64,000 bases of DNA from Dyadobacter fermentans (lineage in GTDB: Bacteria > Bacteroidota > Bacteroidia > Cytophagales > Spirosomataceae), in contig NZ_JAHXBN010000010.1 of assembly GCF_019924045.1 (NCBI RefSeq), forward strand, positions 1 through 64,000, read 5' to 3'. The notes below the pieces were generated by a model. That model searched no databases. It was not told the DNA's origin and saw only the letters and a list, made by a program, of their open reading frames with translations. The position numbers and the translations under genes are program-made. This document shows, one piece after another, positions 43,598-51,512 of this stretch (within the stretch, counting starts at the first letter, position 1; each line of letters starts with the position of its first letter).

Positions 43598-45490
43598 ATG
43601 AACTATCTTTCGGCGGAAAATATAGCAAAGTCATTCGGTGACCGGTGGCTCTTTAAGAATATCAGTTTTGGGATCAGCAAAGGCGATAAAGTAGCGTTAA
43701 TCGGAACGAATGGCACCGGAAAAACCACATTTCTGAATATCCTCACAGGGAAGATCCCCGCCGACGAAGGTGAAGTAAGCATCCGCAAAGACATCCGCGT
43801 CGGCTATCTCGATCAGAGCCCTGCATTTGATGAATCCCTGCCGGTGCTGGAAGTGATATTTTCATCGAATAATCCGGTTGCACAGGTGGTGAAGCGCTAC
43901 GAGCATGCCATCGAGAATGACCTTCACGACGAGCTTGCGGAAGTAATGGAGGATATGGACAAGCTGAATGCGTGGGATTTTGAATACAGAACAAAAGAAG
44001 TTCTTGGCCGGCTCGGCATTCACCATACGGATAATGCTTATGGAACACTCTCCGGTGGCCAGCGCAAGCGCGTGGCCTTGGCCAAGGTGCTTCTCGAAGA
44101 CCCTGATCTCCTTATTCTGGATGAGCCAACCAACCATCTTGACCTCGACACCGTCGAATGGCTGGAAGAATATCTGAATACTTCCAATACGACGTTATTG
44201 GTAGTAACCCACGATCGTTACTTCCTCGACACCGTCTGCAACCAGATGCTCGAACTCGACCATGGTTCGGCATATACTTATAAAGGAAACTACTCTTACT
44301 TCCTTGAGAAGAAAGCGGAGCGCGAGGAACTCGAAGCGGCGACGATCGACAAAGCGCGTAACCTCATGCGCAAGGAGCTGGAATGGATCAGAAGGCAGCC
44401 GAAGGCGCGTGGTACCAAAGCCAAATACCGCATTGATGCATTCGAGGATTTGAAAGAGAAGGCGAGCCAGAAGAAGTTTGACGTGCAAATGGAGCTCAAC
44501 GTGCGGACTTCGCGACTGGGTAGCAAGATCATCGAGCTGGAAAATATCAGCAAGGGCTTCGGCGAACGTCAGTTGATCAAAAACTTCGAATATACATTCC
44601 GTCGTGGCGACCGCATTGGGGTGGTGGGCAAGAATGGAATGGGCAAATCGACGCTCCTGAACATGATTACGGGCGAATTGCAGCCTGATAAGGGTAAGAT
44701 CAGTACCGGAGAAACAGTCCAGTTCGGCTATTACAAACAAACGGATCTGGTGTTTAACGAAAACCAGCGCGTGATCGACATTGTAAAGGATGTGGCCGAA
44801 GTGGTGCAACTGGGGACCGGTGAAACTGTAACGGTAGGCGTTCTATTACAGGCATTTCTGTTCTCGCCGTCAAAGCAATATGATTTTATATCGAAACTAA
44901 GCGGAGGAGAAAGGCGCCGTTTGCAGCTTTTATTGATTCTGATCAAACAGCCGAATTTCCTGATCCTCGATGAGCCTACGAACGATCTGGATATCGATAG
45001 CTTGAATGTGCTTGAAGAGTTTCTGCTCAATTTCCCCGGCTGTCTGATGATCGTTTCCCACGACCGTTACTTCCTTGACAGGCTCGTGCAGCATATTTTT
45101 GTGTTTGAAGGGGATGGTAAGATCAGTGATTTCCCAGGTAACTATACTGAACTGCGGGATTATCAGGATGAACAGGAGGCAGAAAAGAAACTAGCGGCAA
45201 CGAATGCGCCTAAGCCTGCTTCTCCTGTTGTAGTAGCTCCGAAGGAACCGGTAGCAGCTGCACCTGCGACAACCGCAAAACGGAAACTGAGCTACAAGGA
45301 GCAAAAGGAAATGGAGCAGCTCGAAGCGGATATTGCCAAAATGGAAGTCACCAAAACGCAGCTGGTCGAAAATCTGAACAAAGGCGGCTCGCACGAGGAC
45401 CTGGCCAAATGGTCGAAACAGATAGAGGAAATCAATGACAGTCAGGCTGAGAAGGAAATGCGCTGGCTGGAACTGTCGGAAAATGCTTAA
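43598..45490 (+). CDS. ABC-F family ATPase (Uup-like)
   Basis: A 630-residue soluble protein with two ABC ATPase domains and no membrane part, so a ribosome-acting ABC-F protein. Walker A motifs are GTNGTGKTTF and GKNGMGKSTLL; signatures LSGGQRKRVALAK and [12 protein letters not shown]; Walker B LLILDEPTNHLDLDTVEWLE and FLILDEPTNDLDIDSL. A linker (about 240-310) rich in Lys/Arg and a C-terminal coiled coil after a Pro/Ala segment (KRKLSYKEQKEMEQLEADIA) match the Uup subfamily. A -7 element TAACTTTG lies at 43565-43572. Confidence 0.92.
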   Translation: MNYLSAENIAKSFGDRWLFKNISFGISKGDKVALIGTNGTGKTTFLNILTGKIPADEGEVSIRKDIRVGYLDQSPAFDESLPVLEVIFSSNNPVAQVVKRYEHAIENDLHDELAEVMEDMDKLNAWDFEYRTKEVLGRLGIHHTDNAYGTLSGGQRKRVALAKVLLEDPDLLILDEPTNHLDLDTVEWLEEYLNTSNTTLLVVTHDRYFLDTVCNQMLELDHGSAYTYKGNYSYFLEKKAEREELEAATIDKARNLMRKELEWIRRQPKARGTKAKYRIDAFEDLKEKASQKKFDVQMELNVRTSRLGSKIIELENISKGFGERQLIKNFEYTFRRGDRIGVVGKNGMGKSTLLNMITGELQPDKGKISTGETVQFGYYKQTDLVFNENQRVIDIVKDVAEVVQLGTGETVTVGVLLQAFLFSPSKQYDFISKLSGGERRRLQLLLILIKQPNFLILDEPTNDLDIDSLNVLEEFLLNFPGCLMIVSHDRYFLDRLVQHIFVFEGDGKISDFPGNYTELRDYQDEQEAEKKLAATNAPKPASPVVVAPKEPVAAAPATTAKRKLSYKEQKEMEQLEADIAKMEVTKTQLVENLNKGGSHEDLAKWSKQIEEINDSQAEKEMRWLELSENA

Positions 45491-45507
45491 TTTTAAAAAG
45501 TCAACAA

Positions 45508-45564
45508 ACAGGTAGCTGTGAGCCGCAGGCGTCGCAGCTGGCCGCCGGCAGTTATTTAGCCGGC
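45508..45564. other. GC-rich inverted repeats between ABC-F and dedA genes
   Basis: GCCGGC at 45544-45549 and 45559-45564 can pair across a 9-nt A/T loop. Just upstream, AGCTG and CAGCT (about 45513-45540) form a second stem. There is no T-run, so a terminator role is uncertain. Confidence 0.35.
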
Positions 45565-45586
45565 AACCCAACTCAGATTATAGCTT

Positions 45587-46219
45587 ATGGATTCAATTGT
45601 CGAGTTTTTCCAGTACATCGTTAATTCGGAGGAAATCATCCGTACTGGCGGGCTCCTGGTGATTACTTTTATTGTATTTGCTGAAAACGGGTTGTTTTTC
45701 GCATTCTTTCTGCCAGGCGACTACCTTGTTTTCCTGGCCGGGGTGTTCTGCGGCACTGGGATCCTCGATGTGCCGATCCTCATTTTGCTGACTAGCATGC
45801 TAACAGCCGCGATATTGGGCTCGCTGGTCGGGTATGTATTTGGAAAGTACTTCGGGGATATTTTCAAAAACCGGCCCGATTCTTTCTTTTTCAAGAAAAA
45901 ACACATCGAAACCACGCATAATTACTTTGAAAAATACGGAAGCCGCACACTCATTATCAGTCGGTTTCTGCCCATCGTGCGCACATTCGCGCCTATTCTC
46001 GCGGGATTGGTAAAAATGTCTTTCCCTTCTTTTCTGATCAATAATGTGGTGGGCGGAGCGATCTGGATTTTTACATTAACAGGTGGCGGCTATCTTTTCG
46101 GTGAAAAATTCCCATGGATCGTGGATTATGTTCAGTATATCATTCTCTTCTTCCTCGCAATTACGACTTTCACGGTGATTAAAGGTTACCTGAATGCTCG
46201 GAAAGGCATGGCTGAATAA
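45587..46219 (+). CDS. DedA-family membrane protein
   Basis: A 210-residue integral membrane protein. FAENGLFFAFFLPGDYLVFLAGVF and GSLVGYVFGKYFGDIF are hallmarks, followed by YGSRTLIISRFLPIVRTFAPILAGLVKMSF with the conserved Arg-containing segment. DedA proteins act as undecaprenyl-phosphate or phospholipid flippases/scramblases in other bacteria; the substrate here is not shown. A convergent XRE regulator gene follows within 5 nt. Confidence 0.92.
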   Translation: MDSIVEFFQYIVNSEEIIRTGGLLVITFIVFAENGLFFAFFLPGDYLVFLAGVFCGTGILDVPILILLTSMLTAAILGSLVGYVFGKYFGDIFKNRPDSFFFKKKHIETTHNYFEKYGSRTLIISRFLPIVRTFAPILAGLVKMSFPSFLINNVVGGAIWIFTLTGGGYLFGEKFPWIVDYVQYIILFFLAITTFTVIKGYLNARKGMAE

Positions 46220-46223
46220 CACA

Positions 46224-46493
46224 TCAGGCAGGAACAGGTAAGATTTTTCCGGTTTTCGGGGCTTTCTGCTTCGGCAGCGCCGCCTTTCCCTTAAACAGAA
46301 CCGTTACTACCAGCGATATATCCAGCTGCAAACTGGCTGCCAGCTTTTGCAGTATCTGAATATCGAGCTTCCTCTTATTGTTTTCGATCCTGTTAACGAC
46401 CGAAGCGGATACGTTCAAACTAATTCCCAGCGCCTCCTGGGAGAGCCCTGCCCATTCTCTCAACTTCCTGAAATTACTTCCAAAATCTGTCAT
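46224..46493 (-). CDS. XRE-family helix-turn-helix regulator
   Basis: An 89-residue DNA-binding protein. GSNFRKLREWAGLSQEALGISLNVSASVVNRIENNKRKLDIQILQKLAASL is a complete Cro/CI-type HTH (residues 5-55). A short tail (FKGKAALPKQKAPKTGKILPVPA) has no other domain. It has its own consensus promoter at 46520-46549. Target genes are unknown; the unrecognised exported pair at 46765-48283 lies next to it in the opposite direction. Confidence 0.85.
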   Translation of the reverse strand: MTDFGSNFRKLREWAGLSQEALGISLNVSASVVNRIENNKRKLDIQILQKLAASLQLDISLVVTVLFKGKAALPKQKAPKTGKILPVPA

Positions 46494-46519
46494 AGTGTGC
46501 TTCGTTATGAGTGGCTTGA

Positions 46520-46549
46520 CAAATTTAGCGGCTTTTTGAAATTGCCAAA
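46520..46549 (-). promoter_or_regulatory. Consensus promoter of the XRE regulator
   Basis: On the minus strand: TTTG (46549-46546), 18 nt, TAAATTTG (46527-46520). This is an almost ideal Bacteroidota promoter, about 27 nt upstream of the start codon. Confidence 0.7.
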
Positions 46550-46701
46550 CAGCCCGCGCCCTTTCCCCTCAATTATGTGCGGAAACCGCAAGTACCCCTG
46601 CGCTTTCCGCAACAGCACCCGGCAAGTAATTCATTTGCTTTGTGAGGTAGTTTCACATAACGCAAAATAGATGGGTGATTCATCAACAAACTTGACCAAA
46701 A

Positions 46702-46731
46702 CGCATTAAAAGGGCATTTTCCCTTGATGCG
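46702..46731. other. Stem-loop in the leader of the lipoprotein gene
   Basis: CGCAT and ATGCG enclose AAGGG / CCCTT with a short A/T loop, giving an interrupted stem of about 10 bp. It ends 33 nt upstream of the ATG at 46765 and could be a leader structure or attenuator. Confidence 0.4.
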
Positions 46732-46764
46732 CCATCACTTCTCACACTTTAACCATTTAATGTC

Positions 46765-47682
46765 ATGAAAAAACCAAGTATCAATCCTTCCCGTTTCTTG
46801 TTCATTGTATCCCTTTTCGCTGTAACATCTATTATTCTTCCCGCTTGTAGTAAGTACAATGATGAAGTCAGCCCAACCTCCACCGCAAAGACGCCAGCAA
46901 TGGAGAATGACGCATATGCAAAATTGTCGCAAGCTAATTTCGGATCGCTGGACTGTTCAACTTTGAATGAAAATGCCCTGAATACGAAGTATCGTAATAA
47001 GGCGATAGCCAAATACGGGGCGGCGACGGGTCCATGGTATGACGGTTTAGTTGCCGCGTACAAATCCAATCCCAATGCCTATTCGTTTAATCCGGCTTAT
47101 GCAAAAATTTACAACTACAAGTCTCAGATTACTTCTGCAATCCAGAAGGGGGCTAAGGACCTCGCGTTAAGCTATTGCACTGACAACACACCCGGTTGCA
47201 ACGCGCAGATCTTCTGGAGTTCTTATCTCAAAGACGCTATTGATGTTTATCTCAATCCAATCAAAACTGCAATAGCGAACGATGGGACACTTACGTCGCT
47301 TGAAAAAGGCGTATTGAATGCGGTAATACAAGCTTACTACGACAATTTCGACGAAGCGACGAATTACTATGCAACGGATGGTAAATCATGCTTTCCTGAT
47401 CCGTCATGGTACGGTTACGACAGCTATCAGGCGGATTTTTGGGGAGGTATGGGGAAGGTGATCAGGAAGATCATCAACATCGCAGCGACGATTGTGACGG
47501 AAATAGTGCAGTATGCGGTATATGGCGCACTCTATGGTGCGATACTTGGAGCTCCTTTTGCGGGTGTTGGTACCATACCAGCGGCGGCTGGTGGCGCGGC
47601 TGTTTTAGGTTTTGTTGGCCTGATTGCGGGAATTGACAGGTGCATAAAGGGCAACTACGTATGTCTAGTATCCTGCATCTGA
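46765..47682 (+). CDS. Cys-containing lipoprotein with glycine-rich hydrophobic C-terminus
   Basis: A 305-residue lipoprotein (signal MKKPSINPSRFLFIVSLFAV to the lipobox ILPAC). The middle has several Cys (SLDCS, LSYCTDNTPGC, GKSCFPDPSW). Residues about 240-292 form a hydrophobic, Gly/Ala-rich stretch (IVQYAVYGALYGAILGAPFA, then VGTIPAAAGGAAVLGFVGLIAG) before a Cys-containing tail. That region resembles the membrane-active part of some bacteriocins, but this is only a composition-level likeness. I do not recognise a family. The next gene starts 1 nt after its stop. Confidence 0.65.
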   Translation: MKKPSINPSRFLFIVSLFAVTSIILPACSKYNDEVSPTSTAKTPAMENDAYAKLSQANFGSLDCSTLNENALNTKYRNKAIAKYGAATGPWYDGLVAAYKSNPNAYSFNPAYAKIYNYKSQITSAIQKGAKDLALSYCTDNTPGCNAQIFWSSYLKDAIDVYLNPIKTAIANDGTLTSLEKGVLNAVIQAYYDNFDEATNYYATDGKSCFPDPSWYGYDSYQADFWGGMGKVIRKIINIAATIVTEIVQYAVYGALYGAILGAPFAGVGTIPAAAGGAAVLGFVGLIAGIDRCIKGNYVCLVSCI

Positions 47683-47683
47683 T

Positions 47684-48283
47684 ATGAATTTCGATATTGT
47701 AATTAAAATGTCGAAAATGCTGAGCCGAAAGAACTACTACCTACCGATAATGTGGGTGTTCATGTTAGTGCCGTTCTCGGCCTTGGCACAGAAGCCGTAT
47801 TTTCAGATAAAATCGGTCAAAACGCAGCAGACTACCAAAGTCAAAAAGGGTCAGCTTCTACAATGCATTCAAAAAAATGCATTTGGACAGGAGGAGTTCG
47901 TGTTTGGAGAGGTGGTAATGATCCGGCACGACGGAATAATGCTTCGGGATAATCCCTTTATCCGGGGAAGCGGTGGCTTCGTGCTTTATGAAGACATTGT
48001 CAATATTGATAAGATCAAGCTTTTCAAGAGGATAATGCCGTCCGCATGTATCTGCGGTATTGCGCTGGGAGAATTAAACCTGGTAATGAATGCACCGAAG
48101 TCGGTAGTGGGGCCGGTGTCGGGCATTGTTACGTACTTTCTAATGGATAGAGCAGTGAGGCGCAAAAGAAAATCACTCTTCCAAAACCGGGTGCCGGAGG
48201 CAGTTATTCTGATTCCTCCGGGAGTGTCGGGGCAGGAGGACCATTATTTCAAATCATCCTCTTCCTTAAACCAGCCCGAATAA
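47684..48283 (+). CDS. Exported/membrane protein coupled to the lipoprotein gene
   Basis: A frame of 199 residues with a signal-like segment (YYLPIMWVFMLVPFSALAQ). The start may be the ATG at 47684 or a later one such as 47717 (MLSRKNYY). The mature part has a beta-rich beginning (YFQIKSVKTQQTTKVKKGQL) and a hydrophobic stretch at about 121-151 (IMPSACICGIALGELNLVMN). It starts 1 nt after the upstream lipoprotein stop, implying co-translation. The last 40 nt overlap the convergent carbonic-anhydrase-like gene. Function unknown. Confidence 0.6.
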   Translation: MNFDIVIKMSKMLSRKNYYLPIMWVFMLVPFSALAQKPYFQIKSVKTQQTTKVKKGQLLQCIQKNAFGQEEFVFGEVVMIRHDGIMLRDNPFIRGSGGFVLYEDIVNIDKIKLFKRIMPSACICGIALGELNLVMNAPKSVVGPVSGIVTYFLMDRAVRRKRKSLFQNRVPEAVILIPPGVSGQEDHYFKSSSSLNQPE

Positions 48284-48771
48284 ATCAGATAATTATTGGC
48301 AGTGCGATCAATGGCGGCGTTCAACTCCGGCGAAACGTCTTTCAGGTATTTGGCGGGGTTGCCGGCGTAGATGGTGCCGGGAGGAACTTTGGTGCCTTGG
48401 GTAACAATGGCTCCGGCGGCAATGATGGCCCCTTCGCCTACAACGGCCCCGTCCATGACGATGGCGCCCATGCCAATCAGAACGTGGTCTTCGATGGTGC
48501 AGCCGTGCACGATGGCGTTGTGCGCAATTGAAACATAACTTCCGATCGTGGTGGCGAATCGCTGGTAGGTACAGTGGATCACGGCGCCGTCCTGGACATT
48601 GGAATGATGCCCGATCCGGATGCTGTTGACGTCGCCGCGGATCACCGCGTTGAACCACACAGTGCAATTTTCTCCCATCACCACGTCGCCCACAATGGTA
48701 GCGTTTTCTGCAAACCAGCAACTGTCGTCGTAGGTAGGGTGATGTCCGCGGACAGGTTTTATCAATGCCAT
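48244..48771 (-). CDS. Gamma-carbonic-anhydrase-like hexapeptide protein
   Basis: A 175-residue left-handed beta-helix protein. Repeated hexapeptides such as ATIVGDVVMGENCTVWFNAV, IGHHSNVQDGAVIHC, IGSYVSIAHNAIVHGCTIED and GMGAIVMDGAVVGEGAIIAA are visible. His residues in VIHC, SIAHN and IVHG occupy the positions of zinc ligands in the YrdA/PaaY gamma-class group. Enzyme activity in such proteins is variable. The gene converges with, and overlaps by 40 nt, the exported protein gene. Confidence 0.9.
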   Translation of the reverse strand: MALIKPVRGHHPTYDDSCWFAENATIVGDVVMGENCTVWFNAVIRGDVNSIRIGHHSNVQDGAVIHCTYQRFATTIGSYVSIAHNAIVHGCTIEDHVLIGMGAIVMDGAVVGEGAIIAAGAIVTQGTKVPPGTIYAGNPAKYLKDVSPELNAAIDRTANNYLIYSGWFKEEDDLK

Positions 48772-48861
48772 GATCTTATTTTTATTATATTTTGGGCAAT
48801 ATCAGTTTTTCAGTGCGAAAAATAAATATATTTCGTTGTTGAATTAACAATTTGCCAGGTC

Positions 48862-49422
48862 ATGCCGTCAGCTGCGAAAGTTTCAAAAGGAAGCTTGCTC
48901 ATCGCCAAGCCGTTTTTGGGCGATCCCAATTTTGAAAGGGGAGTTATCCTTATGTGCGAACATAATGAACAGGGGAGTTTCGGTTTTGTGCTCAACCAAA
49001 CCACCGACTTGTTCCTCGGAGATGTGCTGGACGAGACCATTTATCAGGACATCACGCTGCACCTCGGTGGCCCTGTCGAAAAAAATACACTACATTTCAT
49101 CCACCGCCGCCCCGACCTCGTTACCGGAGGAACGGAGATTATGAAGGACGTTTACTGGGGTGGTGATTTCGAAAATGTCAAAACACTGCTGAACCTGAAT
49201 ACACTCAAACAGGAGGACGTCATGTTCTTCATCGGGTACTCGGGATGGAGTGGCGGGCAGCTTGACGAGGAGATCAAGCAGGATTCGTGGATCATTTCCA
49301 GTACTACTTCCGATTTCTTGTTCTCGACGCCGGCAGGGAATTTCTGGCGCGAAATACTCCGTAATATGGGCGGCGAGTACCGTTCCATTGCACATTACCC
49401 CATCGACCCGCGCCTTAACTGA
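48862..49422 (+). CDS. YqgE/AlgH-family protein
   Basis: A 186-residue protein of the UPF0301 family. Characteristic segments are KGSLLIAKPFLGDPNFERGVILMCEHN, GSFGFVLNQTT, HLGGPVEKNTLHFIH and FFIGYSGWSGGQLDEEIKQDSWI. In some bacteria the family influences gene expression, but the molecular function is unknown. It has its own gap upstream and converges with a small helical protein gene. Confidence 0.92.
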   Translation: MPSAAKVSKGSLLIAKPFLGDPNFERGVILMCEHNEQGSFGFVLNQTTDLFLGDVLDETIYQDITLHLGGPVEKNTLHFIHRRPDLVTGGTEIMKDVYWGGDFENVKTLLNLNTLKQEDVMFFIGYSGWSGGQLDEEIKQDSWIISSTTSDFLFSTPAGNFWREILRNMGGEYRSIAHYPIDPRLN

Positions 49423-49427
49423 CGCCG

Positions 49428-49649
49428 TTAGTTAGGCTGGTTCAAGCCTCTCACCGATTCATAATCCGACTTAATCCGCGCAACTTCGTGGGTGAGGAAA
49501 TGCTGTAATTCCTCATTGAAAATCTTTTTTTCGTCATCAGGCAGCGATGCGTACAAATCTTTCAGTTCCTGATTGATCGCCGCTCTCTCCTGGTCCGATC
49601 CCGCATTCATCGACCGGATGTGGAACCGTTTGAAATCGTATTTAGGCAT
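49428..49649 (-). CDS. Small helical cytoplasmic protein
   Basis: A 73-residue charged protein: MPKYDFKRFHIRSMNAGSDQ, then ERAAINQELKDLYASLPDDEKKIFNEELQHFLTHEVARIKSDYESV. It is predicted to be all-helical with a heptad-like second half. It lies 5 nt from the yqgE stop in convergent orientation. I do not recognise a named family, but its composition suggests a real gene. Confidence 0.65.
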   Translation of the reverse strand: MPKYDFKRFHIRSMNAGSDQERAAINQELKDLYASLPDDEKKIFNEELQHFLTHEVARIKSDYESVRGLNQPN

Positions 49650-49808
49650 ATTCGAGTAGAGTAAGGTACAAAAATACCGAAAACCGCTTAGCTGCCGAAA
49701 TCAACCTTCATTCATCGATGACATACATTCATCCAAAATCCCCGTTGGCTGCTGAACGTGAAAGACTTTGCATATGTTTGTCGTTGATATGACAACTATC
49801 ATTTTAAA

Positions 49809-51065
49809 ATGAACAGAACCTTCTTTTTTATCATACTAACTTTTATACTCTTTGCCATCGACTGGTATGTCTGGCAAGGGTTAAAACTGGCCATTCGCAG
49901 CCTGAGCCCATTAACACAACGCTGGATCGGAGGGGCGTATTGGGCACTGACAATCGTTACGCTGGGCGCCTACATCGGAATGCAGCTTCTCCCGCCGGAT
50001 TACTTCAAAAGCACGACCCGCACATTTGTAGTTGCATTCATTGCCATTCCCTATTTGTCGAAACTGCTTGCAGTTGCGATCCTGCTTATTGATGATGTAC
50101 GCCGCTTTTTTCAATGGATCGTCAGCTTTTTGGCTCCTTCCGTTGCAACGCCTTCCCCCGAAACCGGCGAGCCAACTATTCCCCGTTCGCAATTTCTCGC
50201 GACGACGGCCGTGGTTGCCGGAGCGGGGTTAATGGGCACATTCGCGTATGGAATCCTCTCTGGCGCGCACGACTACCGCATTCGTCGTGTGAAAGTACCG
50301 TTGAAAAACCTTCCCCGCCAGTTTCACGGGATGAAAATTGCGCAGCTTTCGGATATCCACTCGGGCAGTTTTTTTAATAAGACTGCGGTGAAAGGCGGTG
50401 TGGAGATGTTGATGAAGGAAAAGCCGGATATTGCATTCTTCACAGGCGACCTGGTGAACGACCGTGCCAAGGAAGTGCAGGATTATATCCATATTTTCGA
50501 TAAAGTGAAGGCGCCGCTGGGCGTGCATTCGGTACTGGGTAACCATGATTATGGCGATTATTTCCATTGGCCCGATGCGAATGCCAAGAGCAGCAACCTC
50601 GCCAATTTGAAAAAAGCGCACGAATTGTTGGGCTGGAAGCTGATGCTGGACGAGAACCGGCCGATTACCGTAGATGGCGAATCCATCGGATTGATCGGTA
50701 TTCAAAACTGGGGAGCCGGTAATTTTGCCAAATACGGAAACCTGGAAAAAGCTTACGCGCATACGGACGATTATCCTGTGAAAATATTGCTCTCACATGA
50801 TCCCAGCCATTGGGGAGCGCAGGTTTTGCCTCAATACAAAGACATCGACCTCGCGCTCGCGGGGCACACGCATGGAATGCAGTTCGGCGTGGAAATCGGC
50901 AATGTGAGATGGAGCCCGGTGCAATACCGTTACAAGCAATGGGCAGGGCTTTATGAGGAAAATGACCAGTATTTGTATGTTAACCGCGGATTTGGCTACC
51001 TGGGTTATCCGGGTCGCGTAGGCATTCTGCCCGAAATCACGATCCTGGAATTGGTAAAGGCCTGA
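49809..51065 (+). CDS. Membrane-anchored metallophosphoesterase
   Basis: A 418-residue protein. The N-terminal 160 residues have about four helices (for example IILTFILFAIDWYVW and FVVAFIAIPYLSKLLAVAILLI). A calcineurin-like phosphoesterase domain (about 175-410) has all metal motifs: QLSDIHSGSF, FTGDLVND, LGNHDYGD, LSHDPSHW and AGHTHGMQFG. This matches the YkuE-type group. The substrate could be a nucleotide or lipid phosphate. A -7 element TATGTTTG at 49773-49780 precedes it. Confidence 0.9.
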   Translation: MNRTFFFIILTFILFAIDWYVWQGLKLAIRSLSPLTQRWIGGAYWALTIVTLGAYIGMQLLPPDYFKSTTRTFVVAFIAIPYLSKLLAVAILLIDDVRRFFQWIVSFLAPSVATPSPETGEPTIPRSQFLATTAVVAGAGLMGTFAYGILSGAHDYRIRRVKVPLKNLPRQFHGMKIAQLSDIHSGSFFNKTAVKGGVEMLMKEKPDIAFFTGDLVNDRAKEVQDYIHIFDKVKAPLGVHSVLGNHDYGDYFHWPDANAKSSNLANLKKAHELLGWKLMLDENRPITVDGESIGLIGIQNWGAGNFAKYGNLEKAYAHTDDYPVKILLSHDPSHWGAQVLPQYKDIDLALAGHTHGMQFGVEIGNVRWSPVQYRYKQWAGLYEENDQYLYVNRGFGYLGYPGRVGILPEITILELVKA

Positions 51066-51162
51066 AATTTTCGGAAAATTGTGAAAGGGTTGGCGCAATG
51101 CATACCGAAACCGGTGCGCCTTGCGTTGCATTAGTAACCTTTGACGATCCATCTTAACGAAC

Positions 51163-51381
51163 ATGATCAAGAAAATCACTCCCTGGCTTCTGGTACTGGC
51201 TCTTATTTGCAGTATTTCAGGCGTACAGACAGTTTCGGCCGCCGCCGCTTCGGCACCCGATGCAACCAAAGTGGAATTGTTTGGTAAAAAGAAAAAATAC
51301 AAAGGTTACAAGAAGCCAAGGTCCAAGAAATTCCTCGGAATCTTCAAACGGAAGACCGATTGCGGTTGCCCAAACCACTAG
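51163..51381 (+). CDS. Small cationic secreted protein
   Basis: A 72-residue protein with a signal peptide (MIKKITPWLLVLALICSISG, cleavage about AAA-SAP). The mature part of about 45 residues is strongly basic (GKKKKYKGYKKPRSKKFLGI, FKRKTD) and ends in a CGCPNH motif. The sequence suggests binding to anionic surfaces (LPS, nucleic acid) or metal via the C-terminal cysteines. I do not recognise a named family. It stands alone, between the phosphoesterase gene and gcvP. Confidence 0.65.
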   Translation: MIKKITPWLLVLALICSISGVQTVSAAAASAPDATKVELFGKKKKYKGYKKPRSKKFLGIFKRKTDCGCPNH

Positions 51382-51512
51382 GAACTTCCCGTTCATACAT
51401 TTTGTACATATTCAAGAGTAAGCATAGCCATCGATCTCTGAGAGATTTGCTTGGATTTGCTTACTTTTGTATTTTAAAATCACCTAATAGCGGCATTCTC
51501 AGCCTAACTTGA

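Noticed and set aside
51433..51445. Palindrome ATCTCTGAGAGAT upstream of gcvP as a glycine riboswitch or operator
   Set aside because: The 13-nt palindrome is short and isolated, and the gcvP leader after the -7 element is only about 35 nt, too short for a glycine riboswitch.
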